Source of the DNA: Numida meleagris
Lineage: Eukaryota; Chordata; Aves; Galliformes; Numididae
Direction: 5' to 3'
Assembly (NCBI RefSeq): GCF_002078875.1
Contig: NC_034411.1
Span: 3,995,297-4,059,296 of the forward strand
Length of the DNA stretch: 64,000 nt
In this document: positions 22,869-35,500 of the stretch, in pieces
Position numbering within the stretch: the stretch's first letter is position 1
Layout: each line of letters begins with the position of its first letter
The notes under the pieces: model-generated
The model's input: only the letters and a program-made list of their open reading frames with translations
Databases searched by the model: none
What the model was told of the DNA's origin: nothing
Translations under genes and position numbers: made by a program

Positions 22869-25224
22869 GTAAGTTTTGTGACACTGTGTTTCTTTTCCTA
22901 TCAGTTTGGACTGGATTCAGTACGTTCACTGACAGTTGATACTGCTTCCTACCCACAGGGTTTTCTGCTCTTGCACGCAGACGTTCCCCTTCTGTTCTCA
23001 GTCATGACTGAGAGTCAGTTTTAGTGACTAATCTGAGTATAACGTTAATGCGTGGTAAGTTACACAACAGGCCAAAAAAAACCCTCTATCAAAATATACA
23101 AGAGCCAGAAAGTTGTTCTTTTCCAGTTTAAGATTCAAAGGGCCAAGGATTCCCCCAGCATTGAGGGATAAGTAGCCATCCTCTCGGGGAGTGGTGAGAC
23201 CGAGATGCCAGCCTGGCTCGGTGAGCCTGGAAAGGCAATGCAAAGGTTCTTGTTTTTCCTGACAAGGATGGTGCCTGGAGAAGAAAGCGATATGTGGTGC
23301 TTGAGTCATATTGTAATCTAGCTAGAAAATGCTCTAGTCAGTCTCTAAGGATGTCCAGAATTCCCCCAGGTGTTTAAGTTGCTTAAGTGAGCTTTTCTTC
23401 CTGAATATATTAAAGAAGAGGTTATAACTGCATTTACCAGGTGCTCAGGAGTCCTGGATTCGTTGGGGAATTCTAGAAAAGGTTGGGCCTCAAAGTTCAG
23501 AAATGTGCCAGAAAGATGATAATAGGTGCTGATTTTAAACTCTTAGTAGTCAGAAAGCCATGCAGTTTTTGGCTTGGAGTTGTGTGATCTCTGTCACAAA
23601 CAAGGCAGTGTAAAAGGGGTGCTTAGCAAGGTTGACATTCAAAGTAGCAGAGATAAATTTAAATGTAAGCCCAGTCTCTTAGTCCACTAGACACTGCTAC
23701 AAGACCATACATGGAGCTGCAGTAACAACACAGAAGGAACCACTTCCCCTTCAAATCCATTTTTCAGCTTTCATTGGGTGGATGAAGACAATTCTTTTTT
23801 TAATGTCTTCTTAATTTAAGAAGAGCTGCCAACTTGGTACTTGGCAAGGGAGAGAGTGCATTCTTAAGCAGCAAAGAAAAATACTTCTTCTATCATTAGC
23901 TATGTGCCTTCATGATTTCTTTTTAAGTATGAAATTAGATTGTATTGCATCATGTAATGCGAGTGCTCTGTTATGATTTTATTTCAGCTGAATGGCTACA
24001 GTAAATTGTTGAGTAACATCGCTATTGACTTTGGCAAGCCAAAGTCTTCCAAGGTTCTGTGGGAGCATTTTGCTTTGAGATGTTTTGAAAAATGAATCCT
24101 GAACTTGAGCTGGATTTTTAAGCAAGAATACTCCCAAAAATCCATATAAACTAACGTCTCTAAGCTGTGCCCTCCAATGCAAGTCACCCTGAGCTGCTCT
24201 GCAGTTTGTGGAAAGTAAGACATCTTCAGAGGACCTTCAGCTGCCCCACTAGAGGTATAAGGTGAAGGCTCCAGGTTGGGTTTCTCCTCCCCATGGTCCC
24301 ACATCAGCTGTGCACTGCAGGACCCTCACTAAATGGGATTGGCTTGTTTGTTTGCAAACTGGATGCTGATAATTTGTCTCTCCTGTGATTCTTGTTGCCT
24401 CAAACAAACTGTTTTTGTGTTTTGATAGGGAAAGGTTGCTCTTGATCACTTCTTAATTCAAGGAGCTGTATCAATCGCTCCTAGTCTGTACAGGAAATGT
24501 GTAAACCACACAATGTAGTCTCGGAAAGTTTGTCCCCTTGTACCTCTGCTGTGGGTGATACAGAAAGCGTTATGAGAGTTTTTAAGAAAGAGTTTATCTA
24601 GATGTAGTTAAATTCAGCTCTGTGTGTGGAAAAACAACTCTTGTGCAGCCACTCTCCTCAGAATATGATGATTATAACAGCATGGTGGTACCTTGTAAAT
24701 TCGTATTTCTTAGATTTCAACACAAACTATTTTTAAGAAAAATCTCTTGAGTTACAGGAATAAGTTTAGATTGACCGTTAAAAATATGAGTTGCTACAGT
24801 CATTCTTAATCTCAGTGGAATCCATGCCCCCACGTGTGCTTTTCCAGGCTGCTTAGAAGAGGCAAAATGTGGACTGTATTTTTTCATTATTAGTAACAAT
24901 GAAATCACACAGTATTCTTATAAGGTTGACTACGTAAACTGTAAGTTGGGCTGTTTTCCAGTCTACTTCAAGTTAGGATTTGGGCTTCATAATTGCTCTC
25001 AAGATAGTTTATTTTTCCACAGTTTGTGTTTTTTTTTTTGTTGGAGATTTTTTTTTTTGTTTTTGTCAGTTTGTCAAGCTGAACATACTTTAACATACAT
25101 CAAAGCAGTTTTTTGAGGACTGAAAATTGAAGGTGAACTGCCTACTTCAGAAAGAAAAAGAAAACCATTTACTGAGACGTTTCCCAGTGTCTTTCCACCC
25201 TGAGCCTTGAACTCTGCCAACCAT

Positions 25225-25475
25225 AGAATAGAATCATAGAATCCCTAGAATTGGAAGGGACCTTTAAAGATCATCTGGTCCAACTCCCTGCAGTGGACAG
25301 GGATACCACAGCTCCATCAGGTGCTCAGAGCCCTGTCCAGCCTGACCTTGGCTGTCTGCAGGGATGAGGCACTGCCACTGCTCTTGGTAACCTGTGCCAG
25401 TGCCTCACCACCCTCACTGTAAAAGACTTTTCCTCATCTCCAACGTAAATCTCTCCCCTCTTTGATTTTGAATAT
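25225..25475 (-). mobile_element. CR1 LINE, 3' end
   Basis: Begins with the inverted tail AGAATAGAATCATAGAATCC, then TTAAAGATCATCTGGTCCAA, and continues through the usual CAGCCTGACCTTGGCTGTC block. 5'-truncated. Confidence 0.92.
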
Positions 25476-26020
25476 CCCCAGGAAAGTTCCCCAAGCTCTC
25501 CTGCTTTTGGTCGTGGCCCAGCCTGGTGGATGCTATAGCAGAGAGAGCAGTGGCAAAAGCATTGTCTCTTCTTACAGTGGAGTAACCAAAACCTGTTGTC
25601 AAAGAGAGAACTGATGCTTATTAAAAGGACAACTGCCAGCTTTTAGCAACCTGCTGCTTCAGTCTCGATTGAAAGGAGTTCTCATTGTACTGGAAGTGAT
25701 CAACCTCTAATTCTGATTTTCCCCTCCAGCGTTTCAGTTACCAAACGTCTGATGAAATTAGAGCATGCATGGAAATGTACTTTGTAGGAAAAGGTATAGA
25801 CACAGAGTCAATATTCTCTTCAGGTTTGAGGAGATGGGGCTGTAGAATCAAAGGGACTTTATGCTGAACTCTTTTTATTCATTTTAGTAAAATCTTGTTC
25901 CCTTTCTCCTATCTCCCCTTTGCCAGCACTTTCATGTTGATTTCTGAAAGACATCAAGGTAAAGCTTGTTTATCAGAAACTGAAGAACCAGAGGGCAAAT
26001 GCTCTGAACTGGGAATTTCA

Positions 26021-26275
26021 TAGAATCACAGAAACATAAAATGCCTTGGGTTGGAAGGACTTTTAGAGTTCCATCCTGTGCCGTGGGCTGGCTGCCCATG
26101 GCCCATCCAGCCTGGCCTTGGGCACCTCCAGGGACAGGGCACCCACTGCTCTCTGGGCAGCAGTGCCAGGGCCTCACCGCCCTCTGAGAAAAGAGTTACC
26201 TCCTAACATCTAAACTAAATATACCCTCTATTAGTTTAAAGGCATTTTCCCTTGTCCTATCACTATCAAACCATA
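26021..26275 (-). mobile_element. CR1 LINE, 3' end
   Basis: Inverted tail ATAGAATCACAGAAACATAA, then GGGTTGGAAGGACTTTTAGA and the GGGCACCTCCAGGGACAGGG block. It ends near the TTCCCTTGTCCTATCACTA segment. Confidence 0.91.
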
Positions 26276-28099
26276 TACATTTGGGGTGATGCACATGAGA
26301 GCCTTTCAGGGGATTCCCAGGGTGTCTTCTCCCTACTGTTTAATGACAGTGAAAATGGCAATGCTCTCCAGCAGATCTCACAGTGAGGCTGTGATGAATT
26401 ACTTAAAATGATCTTCACAAAGATGATAGTAACCCCTGAAACACTTTAAAAGCCTGAGAGAAACTGGGCAGGAACAGTTCAGCAGTAGCTTTAGTCAGCA
26501 GAAATGCCTGAGCTGAAAGCACTTCAGTTCAATTGAAAAGTGGGCCACTGAAGATATATTGCAGGTTTTGAGCTATAATGGTTAATTTTCCCCTGGAAAG
26601 TTCTTTGTAGCTCATCAACCTATTGCTTTACTGCTATTAATTATTTTTATGTCATTTCTGAGAAGAGGGAGAGTTATCACAAACAGCAACATCCCTGCTA
26701 AGTCACTGAGTTGAGGTGTTTGATTGAGAAGGAACCGGGCCCTGGCACTGTTCACCACTAAAGGATTAACTATAAAGCCTGCGATCCAGGAGCTTCCCAG
26801 CACTTGAGCCCTTCATTTGGCAGTCTTGACATTGTTCCCAATTGGTTGTAGATTTCTAGGTGGTCACATAGCATTTTACCTTTTTTCACGTTGTTCTGTC
26901 AGACGCGTGCTGATGCCCACGTAGACACTCGGCAATAGCTACCTATTGCCTCTGCAAGCTGGCAGACGGCGATTGTTTCATTGAGTCATTTGTGAGATGT
27001 GTGCTGCAACAGAGGAAGGAGGATTTGGGTGTCATGGAGGGTTCCCGGGAAGCCCAGTGTCTTGTTAATGCAGTGCCCTAAGTATGCTTGTTTTACTCAT
27101 TCTATGTGATATGGATGTTTTTGTACATTGCTGGACTTCTAGGTGGCTGTGTAAGCAGTCAGAATTAAGGAAGGCCCTGTGCTTAGTTGTGGTCTTTTCA
27201 ATGATGCGCTACGGTTTGAGATGATGTGTGCATCATTTATGATGAGTAGTTGATTTGGAAGTGAGGCAGGTCAGACTGACAAACCAATTTCATGTAAAAT
27301 GATCTAATTAAATGAACTTCTTGAGAGAACCATACCCTATGCATTCTTTCCTGGGGAAATGCAGGACCTGTTGGTGGAGTTATGAAAAAAGATAGTAATG
27401 CTCAGCTCATCCAAGCAACTGATATTTCTGGGGGACATGAGCTGCAAGAAGAGAGTCACAGTCTCACAGCATTTTCTGTTAGACACGATTCCTTTAGCAA
27501 GCTCAAGTATTAGTCCATTTTAGAGTAATCTCGAGATCTGTAGCTAAATTGATCCTAAATTCAGCTTGATCATTAGATTATAGGAAAAATATGAACGAGA
27601 ATTGTGTACAGATACTAGTTTTTTTCTTACAGACAAGCTGCTAGAAAATGTGGAACACAAAATAGCTCTTTATATAGGTCATATTTTTATAAGCTGTCCT
27701 GTTTATTTCATGATATGCATAACATGATATAAAGCACATTTCCCAAAATGAAAATGTAGAGATGAAGATCTCTCAGTTATGGCGTCTTTAACTGATGAGA
27801 AGGAGCTTGTAAGTACAAAGGTAGGCGTGCATCTGAGCCTTGTAGGTATGGGTCCTGCACTTGGTACTGCCGATTCTGTGCTGCATCAGGAAAATACATT
27901 CAGCTCCTCCTTTGACTTAATGCTGCTCTGGGCTGGAAATCCACCCTTGTCTTTTCAGAACCCGTTATATGTAGCAGAGAGGGAATCATGATGGTAGGGC
28001 AATGGCTGCTGGTGCTGGCTGTGAAGTTGAGCTGGTATCTCAGATTCCAGCTGCCTGGGGAGGGTTAGGGATTAAGGCTAGTGTAGTTCTGTCCTTCGG

Positions 28100-28199
28100 C
28101 TGGAAGATGACTTGGCATGTGGCTGACAGAGCTTGCAGTTACCAGGGGCTGGGTTTGAGTTCCCTTCCAGTCCAAGGCATTCTATGATTCTGTGATTCA
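28100..28199 (+). mobile_element. CR1-like 3' tail
   Basis: Ends with CCAGTCCAAGGCATTCTATG followed by ATTCTGTGATTC, the CR1 terminal repeat in plus orientation. The upstream body is too diverged to delimit. Confidence 0.7.
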
Positions 28200-28735
28200 T
28201 CCTCTTTCCCTTGACATGGCTCAACTGCCAGGAGCAGTGAGGAAGGTGCTCTCACCCCTCCTCATCCTGAGGGTCTCAGTCTAAATCTTCTGATAGGTGC
28301 CCTCAGTCTGTCCCTGAAAAAGCTTCTCTGACTTGGAGGAAAGTTCTCCAAACATCTACTCAATTGCCTCATTATTACTTCCTTATTCTCAGTGGCCTCT
28401 TTGGGACTTGCTCTCAGGCTGCCCATGTGTCCTCAGGCACATGAGGATTGGGTTCTTGTCTTGTTCTAATGCCAGGATGGAGACTGGTGCAGGAAATTCA
28501 AAGGGGTGCTGGGTAAACAGTAATGATTAACATGTAAGTCCTGAGCAGCAGATCACATATTTCAAATAAGATGTGTAATCTGCTTTGATACAGAGATTGC
28601 AGTTAATTTTCTGATGCTTGTTAGAAGCACTGCTTAAAAACCAGTTGTAAGGTAATACTTAATCTGATATTTGCAAAATTTTAGTACAGGGATGCTGTAT
28701 TTTCATAATTTTAAAACAGACTTTTGAGAAGGATA

Positions 28736-29002
28736 AGCGTCGTAGAACCGTCTGAATTGGAAGAGACCTTCAAAGGCCATCCTGTCCAACTGCTCTGCAC
28801 TGAACAGGGACACCCACAGCTCCATCAGTGCTCAGAGCCCCGTCCAGCCTGACCTTGGCTGTCTGCAGGGACGGGGCACCACTGCCTCTCTGGGCAACCT
28901 GTGCCAGTGCCTCACTGCCCTTAGTGTAAAAAAATGTCTTCCTTGCATCCAAACTAAATCTCCCCTCTTTTAGTTTGAAACCATTTCCCCTTGTCCTATC
29001 AG
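28736..29002 (-). mobile_element. CR1 LINE, 3' end
   Basis: Has TTGGAAGAGACCTTCAAAGG, the CCGTCCAGCCTGACCTTGGC block and the CCATTTCCCCTTGTCCTATC end typical of minus-strand CR1 copies. It is close in sequence and extent to the copy at 25225. Confidence 0.9.
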
Positions 29003-32000
29003 GGGGAAAGGGCATCTTTTCAGTAGGTTGCCTATTTAAAGGCTTTTGTGTCTTCCATTTAGCTGAATGCAACTAAATGATACTTGGTGCAGTAATACAG
29101 CTGCAGCTGAACTTGGAAGCTTCAACCACCTAATTGGCTGCAAAGTCTTAAAGTCATGCTGACTGCTTTTGCCCACATTGGACGTATGGAACAGACTCGC
29201 CTGCCCTGTTGCTGGTTCTCTTCCTTCTTACCACATAAAATAGCCTGGAGTGATGCCAGTGTTCTATCTTTACAAGTCTGACTTGACATAAAATTTAATT
29301 TTTTGGGTGTGCTCCTGCTGGCCCAAACCTTACTTTGGTTTGTGTAAAAAACAAACATAACAAAAAAAAACAACGCCCAAAAAATGCTTTCAAGGAAGTA
29401 ACAGTTATTGTCCTATGTGTTCACTTGCCAAGGGTAGTTGCCAGTGTTTTAGCTCGTGAACCAAGTTGTTTTCTAACCAGATACTCCATGGATTTGAACT
29501 CTTTGTACTGTACGTAACTCAAGCCAGATAAATTAGGTAAGACTCCCAGCCAGAACCTGAACTGTGACAACAATTACATCATTAAAAACAAATGTTCAGG
29601 CCTGTAAGTCAGTGTGATCTGTTCTGTCAGCCTTCTGTAAAATTTTGCTGGAGTAACCCACAGTCGTCTTCCTGACCTAGCAGGCTTTGGTTCAGGGCTT
29701 TCAGCATGCACAGCAGCAGTGCTGTTCACCTCCAAAAGGGTGAGGGATATGGTGCAGTTCCTCCACATTCACTTTTCCCCTCCTCCTTGAGGTCTGCCCA
29801 CTTTTTACTCTTCCTCTTGTACTCAAGCCTACTGATGTATAAGCAGGAGTAGAGAAAAGGAAATTCCATTGCCACCTTTCTGGCTTGTGATTGTGCACTC
29901 AAAAAATCAGTAGAATGCCATGTGATGCAGCTTTTATACCTGTGTATGATTACAGGTACATGATATGCTTTGTTGTTCTTGTCTTTGCATTTGAGATTGT
30001 GCAAACCTGCCCTTCACGTTAGCTGTTGGAGTGCTTGTTTAACAACTATCAGAAGGCTTTCCCTGAATTTTGGTGGGCATCTTGAGTCTGATGTCTGTCC
30101 AAGCTGAAGCTCTCTAGTGCATACTGTGTAGGATGTAGTAGGTTTGGGTGAGCTGAAAAAATGGTAAGAGCACAGAGGAGACAAAGGCTGTGAGTACCTT
30201 GTGTTGAGGCAGACGCTGAAAGGACTTGATCTGAGTGTGTGCTTTGTTCTTTCTTTTTTTTTCCTTATTTTAGTCTGTTTTCTGTCTCACTCCAGGAGAA
30301 CTTGGCTACCACAACCGTAACAGATTGCAGGAATCCCCAGCAACCATATGATTCCCTGTGCTCTGTGACTGTAGATTATGGCAAATAGAGGGAACGCGCT
30401 CAATTTATAGATGATGCTGTATGGATTAGTGTTCTTGAAAGGCATTACTGTGCATTTGGGAAGGGAAAATGACAGCATGACTCACTGCAAATTAATGTGA
30501 TTAGCAGACTAAAAAATCTAGGCTGAAGTTGGGTACCTTCTATCCATTGTATTTCAGTGAGACTTGGCCACCTCATTCTCCTACACTGCTTCTGGTCATT
30601 CTTCTGTGATGCCCCAGGTTTGTGAGGCATTTGGTTCCTTTACCTAACAGTCTAGCACCAAGTCTTCAAGATGGTGTTAAAACCATCCATTATGATGAAA
30701 TTTCTATCTTAATTATAACAAGAACAAAAACCCAGAGATATTTTTATTGCTGTTTTCTTCCCAGAAGAATATGCTCTGATATACTCCTACCACCTTCAGT
30801 GCTTCAGTGATAAACTTGAAATGCCAGGAGCTGGAGGGCCAGGTGCATTGTTTCTGTGTTGTGCATCCAGGCATAGATACAGACAGGCATACAGGCAGAC
30901 AACAGTTCAATCCATGCCACAGGAACCTGATCAGTAAGGGCAAGCTCGTGGTCTGAATGTAATTTTTCTGGTTCTCAGGTGCCTGCTCACCTTTTATGTC
31001 CTTGTTAACCCCAGGTGAGCATAGTTATCATCATAAGCCTGCAACCATGGCAAGGCAAAAGCTGTGGGGAAGTGAATACTGCTGCTTGTCCTTGCTGGGA
31101 AGTGTTTTTGCTGTCAGAAGTGAGCGAAAAGACAGAGTGAATTAACGGGCTTTTTAGAAAATAGTCTGTTTGTAACAGGGACTTGCAGGGAATTTCCAGC
31201 AAAGCCGAAACATGCCTCAGCTAGCACACTGTCAACAGCTGAGCAGCCTTTCATCACGGCATCTGAAGTTATGCATGGGAGCACAGAGTGGACAGTCCAA
31301 AATGAGGCAGAGATGGGGCATCCTATTGCCACTGTTTACATTCTGAAGGTCCAAATCAGTAGGATTAAGGGCTGTTTTCCTACAAATGTTGGCCACTTCT
31401 CTGAGCTCCCGTTACTTACTGGAGGTAGTTTTACAGGTGAGAAGCTCTATCTTGAAAACAACTGAAAAATCAAGACCCATGTGCGCTGAAAACAGTGATG
31501 ACCCTGTGGTGCACAGTGCACCAAGGACACAATGCATGGAAATGCACAGGAGTGTGAGCTGCGATGGAGTGCTGTGAGCACCGAGTGCAGCTCCTGGCAG
31601 CAAGCTCGTGGAGGGGAATGGAGAAAGGACTCAGGTGTTCCTCTCTCCTGCCTCACTGCATGCAGCCTTTCATAGCCCTTGTTCCAGACACAGCTGGTTT
31701 GTGTGCAGCTGCTGCAATGTGTTTTGATCCAGGCTTGTATTCTGGGCTTCACCACTCTGGTTACATGCCCAGAATTTAAGGATCTCTCATAGGTTTGTGC
31801 TTTTACATCCGTACAGCAATAAATAAATGTTTACTGATTCCATAATCTGCTAGGAATGAGATCCAAGGTGGTATCATAGCATCTCCCTGTGACAGTTTTT
31901 TAGCAGCTTATGCAGATAGATTGTTTTCTGGTTCCTCACAGTGATGGCAAATGTAATAGATATGCTGTATACCTCACACCGAGGTGTGCTGCAAGGAGTG

Positions 32001-32511
32001 AGCTCTGACCTCTCTTGCAGGTCTTCAGAAGATGCAGTTGCCCTCTTCCACTTCACCAGTTTCACAGATGCTTAGGTTTAATACTTTGCTTGTTTGTCCC
32101 AGATGACATGCAGAAAATAAGATCCTTTCCACTGTTTCAGAGTGCTAGCATTTCAAAAGGTGCTCCTTGAGAATCCAGGCTTTCACAAAGTGCAGTCATA
32201 AAAAAACCTTGCACTATACATTAGAGAAAAAAGCTAAGGGCAGCTCAGCAACATCCAGAGATTTCTGTTTTTCAAAAATTTTTCTTTATAATGATGATAA
32301 AGTGCTGGCAGTTTCTTAGAGCTTGACGGAACTTTTGGATAAATATGTCACGATCTTTCTGTTAAATCCCAGAGAGCCCCCCAAAGGCTTCTTGCATGAG
32401 AATTTTTTTAAGTGTATACCAAGACAAACTTAAGAGGAGCTGGGATACTGTGGTTAGTTCAGTTTCTTTGCTTGACAGTCCAGACTCAGCAATTTCTTTT
32501 TTCTTTTTCAG

Positions 32512-32586
32512 GCCATGTATATGTTTTATGCTTTGGCAATTGTCTGCGATGATTTCTTTGTCCCTTCGTTGGAAAAGATTTGTGAA
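32512..32586 (+). CDS. SLC24A3: SLC24A3 exon: first membrane helix
   Basis: This 75-nt exon encodes 25 residues, starting AMYMFYALAIVCDDFFVPSL and ending KICE. The hydrophobic start completes the first transmembrane helix of the exchanger core, and the CDDFFVPSLEKIC segment is a hallmark of the NCKX subfamily. It is flanked by TTTTTCAG and GTAAGT, and both boundaries are phase 0. Skipping the exon would keep the frame but remove most of the helix. The surrounding intron sequence has stops in this frame, which marks the exon edges. Confidence 0.97.
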
Positions 32587-35500
32587 GTAAGTATTAGAAA
32601 TTTGTATTATTAGAAATGTGTGCTGCTTTAGCAGCAGTTCTCCTTGAGAGCCCCAGCATGTGATGGTGGTGTATTTACTGTTGTCTTAGAGCATTCCCTA
32701 TGCTTTTTATTTAGTTGCTCAGCACTGCCTGTGTGAGTTGGCTCAAGTTCATAGTTCTCACTCACAGGAGATGGGCTGCATGTCTCCTGGTGCGTGAACT
32801 TGGAGATACTCCCTCGTAAACCATAGAATCGCTTGGGTTGGAAGGGGTTCTAGTTCCAGCCCCTGTCGTGGGTTGGTTGTCCCCCACCAGCTCAGGCTGC
32901 CCAAGGGCCCCATCCAACCTGGCTTTGGGCACCTCCAGGGATGGGGCACCCATGGCTCTCTGGGCAGCAGTGCCAGGGCCTCACTGCCCTCTGAGTGAAG
33001 CACTTCTTCCTAATGTCTAACCTGAATTTCCTCTCTTTTAGTTTAAAGCTATTCGTCTTTGTTCTACTACTATTAGACCTTGTAAAAAGACACTCCTCCT
33101 CCTGATTATAAGCACCTTTCAGGTCCTGGAAAGCTGCAATGAGGTCTCCCCAGATCCTTCTCTTCTCCGTGTTGAACAAACCCAGCTGCCTCAGCCTTAC
33201 CTGTCTTTGTAGGAGAGGTGCTCTAGCCCTTTGATCATCTTCGTTTCCCTCCTCTGGATCTGTTACAACAGCTCCACATCCTTCCTGTGTTGGGGGCCTC
33301 AGGCCTGGTCATGTTACTGCAGGAGGGCTCTTGCAAGGGCAGGGCAGAGGGGGACAATCCCTTCACCTTGTTGCCACTCCTCTTTTGATGCAGACAAGGA
33401 TACAGTTGGCCTTGTGGGCTGCAAGTGCACATTGCTGGCTCATGTCCAGCTTTTTGTTTGCTAGAACCCACAAGTCCTTCTCCGCAGGGCTGCTCTCAAT
33501 GAGTTCTTCTCCCAGTCTGTGCACGTATCTGGGATTGCCTTGATCCAAGTGCAACACCTTGTACTCGGCCTTGTTGAACCTCAGTAGGTTCACATGGGCC
33601 CACTTTTCAAGCCACCCTCTGGATGGCATCTCTTCCTTACGTTGTATCAGCTGCACCACTCAGCTCGGTGTCATCGGCAAACTGCTGAGCGTGCACTCGA
33701 TCCCCCTGTCTGTGTCATTGATAAAGATGTTAAAGAGCACTGGTCACAAGACAGACCCCTGGGGAATGCCACTCCTCACTGGCCTCCACCTCTACACAGA
33801 GCAGTTGACCACAACCATTTGTCTGTGTCCATCCAACCAATTCTTTATCCACTGAATAGTCCAGCCTTCAAATCCATCTTTCTCCAATTTAGAGATAAGG
33901 TTGTTGTGTGGGACAATGTCAAAGGCCTTGCAGAAGTTCAGGTAGATGACATCAGTTGCCCTTCTTTTGTCCACTAACGCCATCACCCCACCATAGAAGG
34001 CTACCAGATTTGAGAGGCAAGATCTGCCCTTGGTGAAGCCATGCCGGCTGTCTCAGATCACCTTCTTGTCTTGTATGTGCCTGAACATGTCTTCCAGGAG
34101 GATCTGTTCCATGATCTTCTCAGGCACAGACATGAGACTCGCTGGCCTGTAGTTTCCCACGTATTCCTTCCTGTCTTTCTGAGAAATGAGAGTGATTTTT
34201 CCCTTTCTCCAGTTAAGAGGGACTTCATCTGACAGCCATGGCTTTTCAAAGATGATGGAATGTGGCTTGGCAACCACATCACCCAGTTCCTTCAAGACCC
34301 TAGGATGCATGTCATCTGGCCCCATAAACTTGTACACATTCAGCCTCATCAGGTGGTCTCCAACTTGCTCTGCTCTTACAGTGGGAGGGATTTGACTCCC
34401 CCAGTCTCAGTCTCAAGGTTTAGGAATGTGAGAGGCATGGGAAGCCTGACTGCCAGTGAAGACTGAGGCAAAAACTTGTGGAGTTCCTCAGCCTTCCCCA
34501 TGTGTGTTGTTGCCCGTTCTCCCTTCTCATTTATCACAGGGGGTACACATTCCATTGCCTGTCTCTTCTGACAGATGTTCCTTTGGAAAGCTGCCTTCTT
34601 GTTTTTCACGTCATTCACCAAGTTCAGTTCCAGCTCTGCCTTGGCTTTTCCGATCCCATCTCAGTATGTCCGGATGGCATCCCCATATTCTTCCCAGGCC
34701 ACCCATCCCTGTTACCACTGCATATATTTTTCCTTCTTAATCCCTCAGTTTGACCAGGAAACTAGCCATGCCCATTTCCTGCCTCTTCTGCTTGATTTCT
34801 TTCAGCCAGAATTTCACTCACCTGAATTTCAGGGTCCTGACTCCACTCCTTGCCAGACCCGTGTTCCTTGAGATCACAAATTTGACCTAAGCATGATCCA
34901 GGATGCCTCCAATCTTAATCTCTTTAATGATCTCCTCCGCATAGATGAGCACCAGGTTTTAGATGCACTGGTGAAAAATCCAGGGGAAGAGAGAGTTGCT
35001 GACCTCCAAGCTGGCTGCCTGGGAGCTATGTCCTGCCCCTTGCTACCTGTGGAACTGGGGAGCTATGCATCCCTCCCACTGCCCTGCCAAGGCAGGATGG
35101 GTTTGGACTCACGCAATCCAGAGCTGCGTTTGACTGGTTAGGCTTTGGACAGCAGTTATGTCTTGACTTGAATTCAGGCCACTGCAGAGCATTAGGTTCA
35201 GGTCGGCTGTAAAGAAACTCCTGAACACCTCCAGCAAGGGGAAGAGGCTCTGTCCTTCTTTCGCTAAGGCTGACATGCTGAAATTTTAGAAGATAAGGAT
35301 TATGTTTTAGCCTGAATCAGCTCAGGCAGAGACAGGATGAACACAGACCATGTGCATGAAGTGAGAGTGAGCCCTCCCTGATCTCTGTCTCAGGCAAGAA
35401 AACTTTTGCTGCATGTAGACAGCGTGGTTTGGTCTTGCCAGGCTGATATCTGTGTCAGCTGGAGGTCTGCCTGCTGCTCTGCCTGCTAGTGTCACCCACC

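Larger units (their letters stand above)
22869..32511 (+). other. SLC24A3: SLC24A3 intron (9.6 kb)
   Basis: The intron is bounded by GTAAGT and a T-rich TTTTTCAG acceptor. Recognised contents are CR1 3' pieces at 25225-25475, 26021-26275, 28100-28199 and 28736-29002, three of them on the minus strand. Between 22869 and 25224 and between 29003 and 32511 I see no gene and no recognised repeat, only A/T runs (for example near 25030-25060) and chance ORFs below about 105 codons. Confidence 0.85.

Noticed and set aside
23028..23309. 93-codon minus-strand ORF shortly after the first exon, considered as an old repeat or an alternative exon
   Set aside because: The peptide is open and not obviously random, but I could not match it to a family or see splice sites that would join it to SLC24A3, which is on the other strand.
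33594..34871. Plus-strand ORFs of up to 127 codons
   Set aside because: They are antisense shadows of the minus-strand CR1 reverse-transcriptase sequence.
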